A stretch of DNA of 64,000 nt from contig NZ_CP128647.1 of the NCBI RefSeq assembly GCF_030644205.1, forward strand, positions 1,488,001 through 1,552,000. Direction: 5' to 3'. Source of the DNA: Mogibacterium neglectum (GTDB taxonomy: Bacteria > Bacillota > Clostridia > Peptostreptococcales > Anaerovoracaceae). How positions within the stretch are numbered: the stretch's first letter is position 1; the number at the start of each line of letters is the position of its first letter. Of the stretch, positions 54,152 to 63,041 are shown piece by piece. Under the pieces are notes generated by a model that worked only from the letters and a program-made list of their open reading frames with translations, ran no database searches and was not told the DNA's origin. A program made the position numbers and the translations under genes.

Positions 54152-55012
54152 CTACTCCTGACACTCAGGGCAGTACACACTGCTCCTGCCTGCAATCACA
54201 GTTTTCTCTAGCTTGCTTCCGCACTTTGGACATTCCTCTCCTGCATGATTATAAACATGTAGGAATGGGGTGTTTCTGTAATCTGTCCCCTTTCCAGCTA
54301 GGTAATCCTCTTCAGAAATCTGGTTCCTCTCTATCATGAAATTCATCATCGTCGGTATCTTGTCAGCGAGAGCCTGCCACTCAGAATCGGTAAGCGAATT
54401 ACAAGCTCTAGTCGGAACAATTCCGCAGCGGTATAGGACTTCGTCGGTGTAAATATTTCCAAGACCTGCGATAACGCTTTGGTCAAGAAGCCCCGTCTTG
54501 ATGGCAGACTTTCTCTTCGCTAGATGACTCTTTAGATACTCTCCATCAAGTGTGTCGTCCGTCGCCTCTGCTCCGAGCTGTCCGATGCCAGTCGCTCTAA
54601 ATTCAGCCCCTGTCGTTATAGCCCATATACCGCCAAACTGCCTCTGGTCGACATAGCGGAGTTCTTTCTCTGTGCCATTATCATCTCGCAGCTTAAACAC
54701 TATATGCGTGTGCTTAAGTTCCTCATACCTTGGATGTGTCACCAAGAGAACCCCGGTCATGCGGTAGTGAGCTACGAGTTTGAGCTCCTCTGGCGCACCT
54801 TCATGCTTCGGTGTGAGCATGTTGAAAATCAGGAATTTACCACGGCGTAGTACGGTGTCAAACTTGCTTCCAATCACTAGCTTCTTGAACTCACCAGCGC
54901 TATAATTCTTTATACTCTTTGCAAGCCTAACCTCGACATCTTCGATTGTGCAGCCGCTTAGCTGTGGTGCGAGAACCCTTCTCGCAGTTTCAACCTCTAC
55001 TAGTTCAGGCAT
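54152..55012 (-). CDS. mutM: Formamidopyrimidine-DNA glycosylase
   Basis: 286 aa. Begins MPELVEVET, keeping the catalytic Pro2 and Glu3 although the usual second proline (PELPEVE) is Val. RRGKFLIF near 55 holds the conserved lysine, GNIYTDEVLY near 178 is the H2TH region, and the C-terminal zinc finger is CPKC...CPEC. It excises 8-oxoguanine and cuts the strand by beta/delta elimination. It is unusual only in the P-to-V change at the start. Confidence 0.92.
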   Translation of the reverse strand: MPELVEVETARRVLAPQLSGCTIEDVEVRLAKSIKNYSAGEFKKLVIGSKFDTVLRRGKFLIFNMLTPKHEGAPEELKLVAHYRMTGVLLVTHPRYEELKHTHIVFKLRDDNGTEKELRYVDQRQFGGIWAITTGAEFRATGIGQLGAEATDDTLDGEYLKSHLAKRKSAIKTGLLDQSVIAGLGNIYTDEVLYRCGIVPTRACNSLTDSEWQALADKIPTMMNFMIERNQISEEDYLAGKGTDYRNTPFLHVYNHAGEECPKCGSKLEKTVIAGRSSVYCPECQE

Positions 55013-55120
55013 CTAGTCTACTCCCTTCAAACTAATTGTAATACATGCTGAGTGAAATAATGCAAATAAAATAGTCGGTGCACAGCCTTTAGTCTGCCTC
55101 ATGCACCAACCTATCTTCAG

Positions 55121-55723
55121 TTATATCTCTCGTCTTCCTTCCATCGCCTTGAGAAGCGTGACTTCATCGGCATACTCGAGATCTCCGCCGACAGGAATTC
55201 CGTGTGCGATTCTCGTCACCTTGATGCCAGACGGTTTTAGCAGCCTAGCTATGTACATGGCAGTCGCCTCACCCTCGATATTAGGGTTAGTTGCCACGAT
55301 TATCTCGTCGATTTCGTCGTGCTGCTGGAGCCTAGTAATCAGCGATTTGAGATTGATGTCATTAGGACCGATGCCCTCTACCGGCGAAATAGCACCGTGA
55401 AGCACATGATACAGTCCCTTAAATTCTCTTATCCGCTCCATCGCAATCACATCCTGCGGTGTCTCGACAACACATACCTTAGTCCTGTTTCGCAATTCAT
55501 CACTACAAATCTCGCACGGATCGGTATCTGTCAAGTTTCCGCACACAGAGCAGTAATGAAGGCTTCTCTTGGCATTCACGATTGAATTTGCAAGAGCTGT
55601 TGCCTCGCTCTCCTCGAGCGCAAGGATGTGGAACGCTAGTCGCTGTGCTGTCTTGCCGCCAATTCCAGGTAGTTTAGACAGCTCATTTATTAACTTGTTC
55701 AGTGGCTTTGGATACTGCCTCAT
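55121..55723 (-). CDS. recR: Recombination mediator protein RecR
   Basis: 200 aa. Helix-hairpin-helix [20 protein letters not shown] (16-34 region), zinc finger [16 protein letters not shown] (57-72) and Toprim domain with [13 protein letters not shown] near 83. RecR acts with RecFO to load RecA at gaps. dnaX-ybaB-recR is a conserved operon; spacing to ybaB is 12 bp. Confidence 0.95.
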   Translation of the reverse strand: MRQYPKPLNKLINELSKLPGIGGKTAQRLAFHILALEESEATALANSIVNAKRSLHYCSVCGNLTDTDPCEICSDELRNRTKVCVVETPQDVIAMERIREFKGLYHVLHGAISPVEGIGPNDINLKSLITRLQQHDEIDEIIVATNPNIEGEATAMYIARLLKPSGIKVTRIAHGIPVGGDLEYADEVTLLKAMEGRREI

Positions 55724-55735
55724 CTGAACGCCTTT

Positions 55736-56098
55736 CTACAGTCCTAGTCCAGGGATGTTGAGCCCACCTGTAACCTTGCCCATCTCATTTTCAGCGATTG
55801 CATCGATCTGGCGCATGCCCTCATTCACAGCTGCCATGATGAGATCTTGAAGCATTTCTACATCATCTGGATCAACAACGTCTCTATCGATTACGAGCTT
55901 TGTAATCTCCTTGTTGCCGTTAACAGTAACTTCCACTGCACCGCCGCCAGCAGTTGCAGTTGTCTCCTGCTCAGCGATAGAAGCCTGTGCAGCCTCCATA
56001 TCGCGCTGCATAGCCTGAAGCTGCTTCATCTGCTGCTGCATGTTTCCTGCACCGCCGCCAACCTTCTTTTTCTTGCCTGCTCTCATACCTTTGCCCAT
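55736..56098 (-). CDS. ybaB: YbaB/EbfC family nucleoid-associated protein
   Basis: 120 aa. A Met/Gln-rich N-terminal helix (MQQQMKQLQAMQRDMEAAQ) and the family core VEVTVNGNKEITKLVIDRDVVDPDD. A small dimeric DNA-binding protein with a possible role with RecR. The N-terminus is Lys/Gly-rich. It lies 20 bp after dnaX; ATG follows TTGGAGG. Confidence 0.92.
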   Translation of the reverse strand: MGKGMRAGKKKKVGGGAGNMQQQMKQLQAMQRDMEAAQASIAEQETTATAGGGAVEVTVNGNKEITKLVIDRDVVDPDDVEMLQDLIMAAVNEGMRQIDAIAENEMGKVTGGLNIPGLGL

Positions 56099-56118
56099 GA
56101 TTTTTCCTCCAATATGTG

Positions 56119-57975
56119 CTATTTAATGTCTATCTTATCTACGCCAAAAAAGTCAGCTACATCCTTCGCCACTTCCCTGGCTATCTCATCTTTTTCTTCT
56201 GCTGCCTCAACGAGTTCCTCATCGAACCTCTGAAGCCCAGGTTCTTCAACTTGGCTAAGCTCCCTTGCATCTGCCGGATTATACTCTACAACTCTAAACG
56301 TGATGTAGAACTTATCACCATATAGTGCCTTAGTTATCCTGTTGAGCTCGTCTAGCGCATCATCAGCCATAAGGCTCTTGGTCTTCTTGACCTCTACGGT
56401 AAGTTCGCTACCGTGTAAATCGACCAGTCTCGTATACTTTGCAACCATCGCCATGAACATTGCATCTGTTCTAGCCATTTGGTCACAGATTCTATCCCAC
56501 ATCTCATCAAGATTATGATTTGCTTCAAACTCCACGATGTGCCTATCTGGCGGAGCTCCTTCTAGCGGATTGAATTTCTGTTCGAATAGAGGCTTCGGTC
56601 CATCGGCATCTTGCGATCTCTCCGCACTGGCATTTACTTGGGACTGAGCCTGCGGTTGTGCTTGCGGCTCACTGGCACAAGTAGTCTCTGTCTCTAGCTC
56701 CTCCTTTGGTGCTCCTGATTGCGAAGCTTCTGCGCCTCTTGATTCTGGTCTATGCGTCTCTGCCTTAGTATTCACCTGCTGTGCACTACTCGTCGCTTGT
56801 ACATTCCCTGCCTCGGCTCTTGGAGCCCTAGCACCCATAGAGATATTCGTATTTATACGAATTGGCTCAGTCTTGACTTCCGCACTCTCACCTATGATGA
56901 GTTTAATAACACATGTCTCTAACAAAATCCTCGGCATAGTCGAGAACTTTGCCTTGTTGACGGTGTCCGAAAGTAAGCAAATACCGTAATTTATCGCTTC
57001 GTCGCTCAGGGACTTTGCCTGTGTGACGATTCTCACAGTGTTCTCACTAGAGGCATTTACAAGCTCCGAAGGATCCTGCACATACTTGCAAATCATCAGA
57101 TTTCTATAGTGCATTAGCCAGTCTGCAAGCAGCTGCTTGGCATCCTTACCTATCCTCACCATGCTATCTATATCAGCAAGCGCCATTCCAGCTTCGCCTG
57201 CCCTAATCGCATCTGTTAGCTCTATGTAGAAATCATCTCCCACGCCACCCGTATACTCCAGCACTAGCTCTCTGGTTATAAGCTCATCCCCAGCGTTTAT
57301 ACACTGCTCGAGCAGACTGAGCGCATCTCGTACGGAACCGTCTGCCTTGCGGGCAATAACTGCTAAGGCATCTTCCTCGATTGAAATCTCCTTCTTCTGG
57401 CAAATTCTTTTCATGCCTTCCAGAAGATCATTTTCCGAAACATGCCTGAAGTTAAACGTTAAGCACCTTGATTTTATCGTCGCTTTAATCTTCTCTGGGT
57501 TGGTTGTAGCCAGTATGAATATTACGTGTGCTGGTGGCTCTTCTAGTGTCTTGAGGAAAGCATTTTCCGCCGAATCGGTGAGCATGTGCGCCTCGTCTAT
57601 GATGTAGACCTTGTACTTTCCAACAGTTGGCGGATATTGCACTGATTCGGTAATCTGCCTTAGGCTCTCCACACCATTGTTGGATGCCGCGTCCAGCTCT
57701 ACAACATCGAGAAATCTCCCCTCTGTAATCGCCCTACAATTAGCGCACTCACCACACGGTAGGTCTACGCCGGGATCGTTGCAGGTGCAGTTAACTGCTT
57801 TTGCAAGAATCCTCGCGGTCGTCGTCTTACCCGTGCCTCGAGTTCCCGCAAACAGATACGACTGGCTCACCGTTCCCTTCTTGATCTGATTGCGAAGTAT
57901 CTTCACAATATGCTTCTGTCCAATTACCTCTTCAAAGCGTTCCGGCCTCTCCGACCTGTATAGTGCCAGATGCAT
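56119..57975 (-). CDS. dnaX: DNA polymerase III subunits gamma/tau
   Basis: 618 aa. ATPase domain with Walker A GTRGTGKTTTARIL near 45, zinc module CNDPGVDLPCGECANC near 68-83, Walker B VYIIDEAHML near 122 and sensor ILATTNPEKI near 155. Residues about 375-470 are a Pro/Gln/Ala-rich linker, then a tau-type C-terminal domain. No slippery heptamer for gamma production was noticed. The clamp-loader subunit couples polymerase and helicase. SRP RNA lies 61 bp upstream. Confidence 0.94.
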   Translation of the reverse strand: MHLALYRSERPERFEEVIGQKHIVKILRNQIKKGTVSQSYLFAGTRGTGKTTTARILAKAVNCTCNDPGVDLPCGECANCRAITEGRFLDVVELDAASNNGVESLRQITESVQYPPTVGKYKVYIIDEAHMLTDSAENAFLKTLEEPPAHVIFILATTNPEKIKATIKSRCLTFNFRHVSENDLLEGMKRICQKKEISIEEDALAVIARKADGSVRDALSLLEQCINAGDELITRELVLEYTGGVGDDFYIELTDAIRAGEAGMALADIDSMVRIGKDAKQLLADWLMHYRNLMICKYVQDPSELVNASSENTVRIVTQAKSLSDEAINYGICLLSDTVNKAKFSTMPRILLETCVIKLIIGESAEVKTEPIRINTNISMGARAPRAEAGNVQATSSAQQVNTKAETHRPESRGAEASQSGAPKEELETETTCASEPQAQPQAQSQVNASAERSQDADGPKPLFEQKFNPLEGAPPDRHIVEFEANHNLDEMWDRICDQMARTDAMFMAMVAKYTRLVDLHGSELTVEVKKTKSLMADDALDELNRITKALYGDKFYITFRVVEYNPADARELSQVEEPGLQRFDEELVEAAEEKDEIAREVAKDVADFFGVDKIDIK

Positions 57976-58035
57976 ATCGTACCTCCTTCTAGCAACCTGG
58001 TGCGCCTATATTACGCAACCCTATATAGTAATTGA

Positions 58036-58180
58036 GCTCTTAGACACCTTGCGATCGGTAGGAGGCGAATCTGCGGCACATGAGATGTCCCGCTTAATGC
58101 TGCTTCCTCTCGGACCTGACATGGTTCACAGTATCCCATTGCGCAGGACCCCCTACAAACCGCAAGCTGCCTAAGAGCAC
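58036..58180 (-). ncRNA. ffs: Signal recognition particle RNA
   Basis: Minus strand: closing helix CTCTTAG (58177-58171) / CTAAGAG (58043-58037), extended by CTTGCG/CGCAAG, and the universal domain IV GTCAGGTCC-GAGA-GGAAGCAGCA near 58104. The scr-dnaX-recR order is classical in Firmicutes. At about 145 nt it is shorter than the ~270-nt SRP RNA of Bacillus, so an Alu domain is reduced or absent. Confidence 0.9.
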
Positions 58181-58186
58181 TTGAAT

Positions 58187-58215
58187 ATTATATTATCTAA
58201 ATCCATTAGTGTCAA
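58187..58215 (-). promoter_or_regulatory. Consensus promoter of SRP RNA
   Basis: Minus strand: TTGACA (58215-58210), 17-bp spacer, TATAAT (58192-58187). Both hexamers and the spacing are perfect; the start falls at about 58180, the 5' end of the RNA. Confidence 0.9.
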
Positions 58216-58286
58216 TTATTGTACATGTACGTTCTCTTAATACTCTTATAATATGCAATTCCTTTTTATATAAGTATTTTGTATGT

Positions 58287-58313
58287 AAAAAGGGTTCTCC
58301 TCTCGGAGAACCC
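58287..58313 (-). terminator. Terminator of the ribosomal protein operon after rplQ
   Basis: Minus strand: GGGTTCTCC and GGAGAACCC (58313-58305 / 58300-58292), 4-nt loop, then TTTTT. It separates rplQ from the SRP promoter. Confidence 0.85.
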
Positions 58314-58345
58314 CTTATTATAATTATATCGATTAGCGACAGCTC

Positions 58346-58687
58346 TTATACGAGCTCGAGATATACGACCTCCGCATTATCTCCCTGTCTAGGTCCTAGC
58401 TTAAGAACTCTTGTGTATCCACCGTTGCGCTCAGCGTACTCTGGTGCGATCTCATCAAAGAGCTTTGTAACTACATCTTCGTCGAAAACGTATGCGAGAA
58501 CCTGTCTTCTTGCATGAAGATCTCCACGCTTAGCTAGAGTAACTAGCTTCTCAGCTTCACGACCTGCTTCCTTCGCTCTATCTAGAGTTGTAGTAATTCT
58601 ACCTTCTCTGAATAGATCGGTTACGAGGTTTCTTAGCATGGATTTTCTGTGTGCAGAATTTCTGCCCAGCTTCTTGTAACCATTCAT
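58346..58687 (-). CDS. rplQ: 50S ribosomal protein L17
   Basis: 113 aa. [20 protein letters not shown] at the start and [20 protein letters not shown] near the end are typical. L17 sits near the exit tunnel. Last gene of the operon, 19 bp after rpoA. Confidence 0.97.
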   Translation of the reverse strand: MNGYKKLGRNSAHRKSMLRNLVTDLFREGRITTTLDRAKEAGREAEKLVTLAKRGDLHARRQVLAYVFDEDVVTKLFDEIAPEYAERNGGYTRVLKLGPRQGDNAEVVYLELV

Positions 58688-58706
58688 CAGTCTCTACTCC
58701 TTTCAG

Positions 58707-59654
58707 TTAGTTTTCGTCATTAGGCTTAAGGCTCAATCCGAGCTCTGTAAGCTTATTTTTTACTTCTACAAGCGACTTCATTCCGAGGTTTCTAACCTTC
58801 ATCATGTCTTCTTCAGTACGCTGAGTTAGTTCCTGAACTGTGTTGATTGAAGCTCTCTTGAGGCAGTTAAATGAACGAACCGAGAGCTCTAGCTCCTCAA
58901 TTGTCATCTCAAGCGCCTTCTCCTTACGAGCTTCACTCTTCTCGACCATGAAGTCCATCTCGTTCACCTCAGATCCTAGTCCAATGAATAGGTTGAGGTG
59001 CTCTAGCATGATTTTTGCACCGATGGAAACACCCTCTTCAGGAGTGATTGAACCATCTGTCCAAAGCTCAAGTGTTAGCTTATCGTAATCAGTCACCTGC
59101 CCAACTCTTGTATTCTCAACTGTGAAGTTAACCTTCTTAACAGGTGTGAATATTGAGTCTACTGGAATAACTGCTATAGGAGTTGAATCTGTCTTATTCT
59201 GCTCTGCAGGCACATATCCTCTTCCCGAAGCGATATTCATCTCCATTACCAAAGTTGCATTCTCTGCAAGAGTTGCAATGTGTAAATCCGGATTGAAAAT
59301 CTCTGTGTCGGAATCAACGATAATATCCGCTGCTGTTACTTCTCTAGCACCAACAGCATTGATAATCGCTCTCTTCTCCTCGTCACCATTGATTCTTACA
59401 GCAAGTCTCTTGAGGTTCAAGATAATCTCTGTAACATCTTCCTTGACGCCTGGAATAGTTGAGAACTCATGTAGTACACCGTCAATCTTTACAGAAGTGA
59501 TAGCTGCTCCTGGTAAAGAGCTGAGAAGAATTCTTCTCATGCAGTTTCCGAGCGTTGTACCGTATCCTCTCTCGAGAGGTTCTACAACGAACTTTCCATA
59601 CTGTCCATTTTCATCGATTTCCTTAGTAATTGTTGGCTTTACTATCTCAATCAT
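58707..59654 (-). CDS. rpoA: RNA polymerase alpha subunit
   Basis: 315 aa. N-terminal assembly domain ([20 protein letters not shown] near 27-46) and C-terminal domain ([20 protein letters not shown] near 255) that contacts UP elements and activators. Linker and lengths are normal for Firmicutes. The 79-bp gap to rpsD is the largest in this part of the operon. Confidence 0.97.
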   Translation of the reverse strand: MIEIVKPTITKEIDENGQYGKFVVEPLERGYGTTLGNCMRRILLSSLPGAAITSVKIDGVLHEFSTIPGVKEDVTEIILNLKRLAVRINGDEEKRAIINAVGAREVTAADIIVDSDTEIFNPDLHIATLAENATLVMEMNIASGRGYVPAEQNKTDSTPIAVIPVDSIFTPVKKVNFTVENTRVGQVTDYDKLTLELWTDGSITPEEGVSIGAKIMLEHLNLFIGLGSEVNEMDFMVEKSEARKEKALEMTIEELELSVRSFNCLKRASINTVQELTQRTEEDMMKVRNLGMKSLVEVKNKLTELGLSLKPNDEN

Positions 59655-59733
59655 TTTGTTCCTCCCATAAATCTACTGATCTGACGATTAATAATTAGTG
59701 CAATATATGCAAGCGTATTAATTAATCGAGCAA

Positions 59734-60321
59734 CTATCTTGAGTAGAACTCAACGATGCTGTGCTCTGCGATTGGTAGATCAATGTCTTCACGGCTTGGT
59801 GCTGTAACGATTTTACCCTCAAGCTTATCTAGATCAATGCTGATCCACTGTGGAGTTGTGATAACCATATCCTTAAGTTCCTTGAACTTAGGGGATGACT
59901 GAGACTTTTCCTTTACAGTGATTACATCTCCAGCCTTGAGTTCCATTGAAGGGATGTTAGCCTTCTTGCCATTAACTAGGAAGTGTCCGTGGTTAACGAG
60001 CTGTCTAGCTTCTCTTCTTGTAGCTGCAAAACCCATTCTGAATACAACGTTGTCAAATCTGCTCTCGAGCATTACGAGAAGGTTTGTACCAACCTGTCCA
60101 GGTCTCTTTTCAGCCTTAGTATATAGATTTCTAAACTGCTTCTCCTGAAGTCCGTATACGAACTTAACCTTCTGCTTCTCGTTGAGCTGAAGCCCGTACT
60201 CACTCTTCTTTCTTCTGCTCTGCTGAGCCTGTCTCTTAGATTTCTTATTTATACCCATGTACTGTGGCTCAATGCCTAGTGCTTTAGCTCTCTTCAGTAC
60301 TGGTTCTCTATTTCTAGCCAT
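59734..60321 (-). CDS. rpsD: 30S ribosomal protein S4
   Basis: 195 aa, a short S4 without the four N-terminal zinc cysteines. The S4 domain LESRFDNVVFRMGFAATRRE lies near 85-105. It starts 30S assembly and often regulates its own operon. In this genome it is inside the alpha operon rather than a separate gene as in Bacillus. Confidence 0.96.
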   Translation of the reverse strand: MARNREPVLKRAKALGIEPQYMGINKKSKRQAQQSRRKKSEYGLQLNEKQKVKFVYGLQEKQFRNLYTKAEKRPGQVGTNLLVMLESRFDNVVFRMGFAATRREARQLVNHGHFLVNGKKANIPSMELKAGDVITVKEKSQSSPKFKELKDMVITTPQWISIDLDKLEGKIVTAPSREDIDLPIAEHSIVEFYSR

Positions 60322-60343
60322 GTATTGTTACTCCTCCTTCCGC

Positions 60344-60739
60344 TTAGACTCTTCTCTTCTTAGGTGGCCTGCATCCATTGTGAGGAATTGGCGTAATGTC
60401 CTTAATCATTGTTACATTGAGTCCAGCAGTCTGAAGTGCTCTGATAGCAGCTTCTCTACCGGAACCAGGACCCTTTACGTATACCTCTACTGTCTTTAGA
60501 CCATGCTCCATAGCTGCCTTTGCTGCAACCTCAGCAGCGCTCTGTGCAGCAAAAGGTGTCGACTTTCTCGAACCTCTGAAGCCATTTGAGCCAGCGCTTG
60601 ACCATGATAGTGCGTTTCCGTCCATATCTGTTAGAGTAACTAGTGTGTTGTTAAATGTGGACTGGATGTGAGCCTGGCCTCTTTCAACGTTTTTACGTTC
60701 TCTTTTCTTTTTTCTAACTGTCTTCTTAACAGCTGCCAT
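60344..60739 (-). CDS. rpsK: 30S ribosomal protein S11
   Basis: 131 aa with Lys/Arg-rich start, [18 protein letters not shown] near 20-37 and C-terminal [18 protein letters not shown]. It forms part of the platform near the E site. 20 bp after rpsM. Confidence 0.97.
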   Translation of the reverse strand: MAAVKKTVRKKKRERKNVERGQAHIQSTFNNTLVTLTDMDGNALSWSSAGSNGFRGSRKSTPFAAQSAAEVAAKAAMEHGLKTVEVYVKGPGSGREAAIRALQTAGLNVTMIKDITPIPHNGCRPPKKRRV

Positions 60740-60759
60740 ATTTCTCTACCTCCTTGTCC

Positions 60760-61125
60760 TTATTTCTTCTTGCCAGCAAGACGCTTAGGACCCTTACGAG
60801 TTCTTGCGTTTGTCTTGGTCTTTTGGCCTCTAACTGGGAGACCTCTTCTGTGTCTGATTCCTCTGTAGCTTCCAATCTCCATCAGTCTCTTGATGTTGAG
60901 GGAAACTTCTCTTCTAAGATCACCTTCTACGATATGCTCAGTCTCAATAACCTTTCTAATCTTTCCGGCATCTTCTTCTGTAAGATCTCTTACTCTGATG
61001 TCACCATCCACTCCTGCTTTAGCGAGGATATCCTTGGATGTTACTAGACCGATTCCATAGATATAAGTAAGACCGATTTCGATTCTCTTATCTCTAGGTA
61101 GGTCAACTCCGGCAATTCTTGCCAT
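60760..61125 (-). CDS. rpsM: 30S ribosomal protein S13
   Basis: 121 aa. [20 protein letters not shown] start and [20 protein letters not shown] near 92-111 are diagnostic. It contacts the 50S subunit and P-site tRNA. A 121-bp gap to rpmJ contains a possible internal promoter and a hairpin. Confidence 0.97.
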   Translation of the reverse strand: MARIAGVDLPRDKRIEIGLTYIYGIGLVTSKDILAKAGVDGDIRVRDLTEEDAGKIRKVIETEHIVEGDLRREVSLNIKRLMEIGSYRGIRHRRGLPVRGQKTKTNARTRKGPKRLAGKKK

Positions 61126-61230
61126 TTCTTCCTCCTTTCCTATCTTCCGTCACCAACCCGGGGGTGATATAGACAGGGGTTACATTTAATAAAGCTGTGC
61201 TGAGTTCCCGGCAAAACAGCACGTCATAAT

Positions 61231-61259
61231 ATTATAACCTATTTTACTAGCCTTGTCTC
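61231..61259 (-). promoter_or_regulatory. Possible internal promoter before rpsM
   Basis: Minus strand: GAGACA (61259-61254), 17-bp spacer, TATAAT (61236-61231), with the -35 in the end of rpmJ. A leader hairpin GTGCTG/CAGCAC follows, the usual place for autoregulation by a ribosomal protein. Confidence 0.45.
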
Positions 61260-61360
61260 TGCTTATGCTTAGGATTTTCACAGATTACCATGACTTTTCC
61301 ATGTCTCTTGATTACCTTGCACTTTTCGCAAATTGGCTTTACTGAAGCTCTAACTTTCAT
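61247..61360 (-). CDS. rpmJ: 50S ribosomal protein L36
   Basis: 37 aa, too short for a 60-codon cutoff. [20 protein letters not shown] followed by [12 protein letters not shown]11, C14, C27 and H32 form the zinc site of the zinc-containing L36. ATG at 61360 has AAAGGAGG upstream. It lies between infA and rpsM, as usual. Confidence 0.97.
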   Translation of the reverse strand: MKVRASVKPICEKCKVIKRHGKVMVICENPKHKQRQG

Positions 61361-61377
61361 ATTAGCTCCTCCTTTAA

Positions 61378-61599
61378 TTAGTTCTTATCACGCCACGTGA
61401 TCCTCCCACGTGTTAAATCATAAGGTGATAATTCTACCTTTACTTTGTCACCCGGCAGAATTCTGATGTAATTCATTCTGATCTTACCGGAAATGTGGGC
61501 GAGGACTTCGAAGCCGTTCTCTAGCTTAACCTTGAACATAGCGTTTGGCTGTGCGTCGATGACCGTGCCCATTACTTCTATCGAATTCTTTTTCGACAT
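61378..61599 (-). CDS. infA: Translation initiation factor IF-1
   Basis: 73 aa, an S1-type OB fold: [20 protein letters not shown] start, [19 protein letters not shown] in the middle and the [11 protein letters not shown] end. It binds the A site during initiation. 13 bp after map. Confidence 0.97.
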   Translation of the reverse strand: MSKKNSIEVMGTVIDAQPNAMFKVKLENGFEVLAHISGKIRMNYIRILPGDKVKVELSPYDLTRGRITWRDKN

Positions 61600-61612
61600 A
61601 AATTCAGTCTCC

Positions 61613-62362
61613 TTATATCAACGTGAGCAGCTCAGGCTCTCCGTCTGTGATTACTACGGTATTCTCATAGTGAGCTGCCAGCAGTCCGTCGTCTGTAACA
61701 ACCGTCCAGTCATTACCGAGAACTCTGGTTCCGTAGGAACCTTGTGTAATCATCGGCTCAATTGCCAGAACCATTCCCTCTTTGAGGTGTGGTCCAGTGT
61801 GAGCATCCCCATAATTAGGAACCTGCGGATCTTCGTGTAAATCACGTCCAATCCCGTGTCCTAAATACTCTCTAATGACACCGAATCCGTTGGACTCAGC
61901 ATATTCTTGAACAGCGTGTCCTATGTCGTGTAGTCTGTATCCTACCATCGCATATTTTACGCCTTCAAAAAAGCTTTGCTTCGTTACGTCAATCAGTTTA
62001 CGAGCCTCGTCACTGATTTCGCCTACAGCATATGTTCTAGCTGCATCGCTACAATAGCCCTTGTATGTTGAACCTGTATCAACGCTTACAATATCACCTT
62101 CTTTGAGAACTCTATCTCTAGAAGGTATTCCATGTACTACCTCATCATTAACAGATACGCAAGCCGCAGCAGGAAATCCGCCATATCCTTTAAAGGTTGG
62201 CTTCATCTTGTAGTGAAGTATTCTCTCCTCTACAAAATTATCGATTGCATGTGTTGTCATGCCAGGCTTGATGAATCCCTCGATATCTCTAAGGATCTCA
62301 CCTGTAACCTTGGCAGCTTCACGCATGATGTCAATTTCTCTTTTCGACTTAATTATTATCAT
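61613..62362 (-). CDS. map: Methionine aminopeptidase, type I
   Basis: 249 aa. The five metal ligands are recognisable: [19 protein letters not shown] (Asp, Asp), [20 protein letters not shown] (His), VLAIEPMI (Glu) and HYENTVVIT (Glu). It removes the N-terminal Met during translation. Starts 2 bp after adk. This is the short form without an N-terminal zinc domain. Confidence 0.96.
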   Translation of the reverse strand: MIIIKSKREIDIMREAAKVTGEILRDIEGFIKPGMTTHAIDNFVEERILHYKMKPTFKGYGGFPAAACVSVNDEVVHGIPSRDRVLKEGDIVSVDTGSTYKGYCSDAARTYAVGEISDEARKLIDVTKQSFFEGVKYAMVGYRLHDIGHAVQEYAESNGFGVIREYLGHGIGRDLHEDPQVPNYGDAHTGPHLKEGMVLAIEPMITQGSYGTRVLGNDWTVVTDDGLLAAHYENTVVITDGEPELLTLI

Positions 62363-62364
62363 GA

Positions 62365-63027
62365 TTATTTTGCCTCAATTGCCTTTACGACATCTTCGAA
62401 AACCTCGTTGTGAGTTTTCTCTCCGTCGAAGTTGGCGAGCACGTTCTGCTTCTCATAGTATCCAATGAGTGGAGCAGTTTCGCTCTCGTACACATTAATT
62501 CTGTTTTCTACAGTTTCGCGATTATCGTCCTTGCGCTGGAACAGTTCTCCACCGCACACGTCGCATATTCCTTCCTTCTTAGGCGGAACATTCACTACAT
62601 GGAAGCTTGCACCGCAGGATTTGCATACGCGTCTTCCTGCAATACGCTCTATGAGAACGTCCTTTCTAACTTTGAAGTTAAGAACTATATCTAGCTTTTG
62701 ACCGTTTTCAGATAGGAATTTATCTAGCTGCTCGGCCTGGAAGATAGTTCTTGGGAAACCATCTAGGAGAAATCCTTCCTTGCAGTCGTCTTTCTGAAGT
62801 CTGTCTGTAACCAAATTAACTACTAGTTCATCTGGTACCAGCTTGCCCTCGTCTATGTATCCCTTTGCCTTTTTACCAAGCTCTGTTCCTTCCTTGATGT
62901 TAGCGCGGAATATATCTCCAGTTGAGATATGTGGAACATTGTATTTTTCTATTACCTTAGCCGCCTGCGTGCCTTTACCAGCTCCAGGAGGGCCAAGTAA
63001 AACAGCTCGTAGCATGTTATGTGCCAT
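62365..63027 (-). CDS. adk: Adenylate kinase
   Basis: 220 aa, the long type with a zinc LID. P-loop GPPGAGKGTQAAKV at 12-25, DGFPRT near 89 and the four LID cysteines in CKSCGASFH and CDVCGGEL. It balances AMP, ADP and ATP. It lies between secY and map, the usual order. Confidence 0.97.
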   Translation of the reverse strand: MAHNMLRAVLLGPPGAGKGTQAAKVIEKYNVPHISTGDIFRANIKEGTELGKKAKGYIDEGKLVPDELVVNLVTDRLQKDDCKEGFLLDGFPRTIFQAEQLDKFLSENGQKLDIVLNFKVRKDVLIERIAGRRVCKSCGASFHVVNVPPKKEGICDVCGGELFQRKDDNRETVENRINVYESETAPLIGYYEKQNVLANFDGEKTHNEVFEDVVKAIEAK

Positions 63028-63041
63028 CCTTCCCTAAACGA

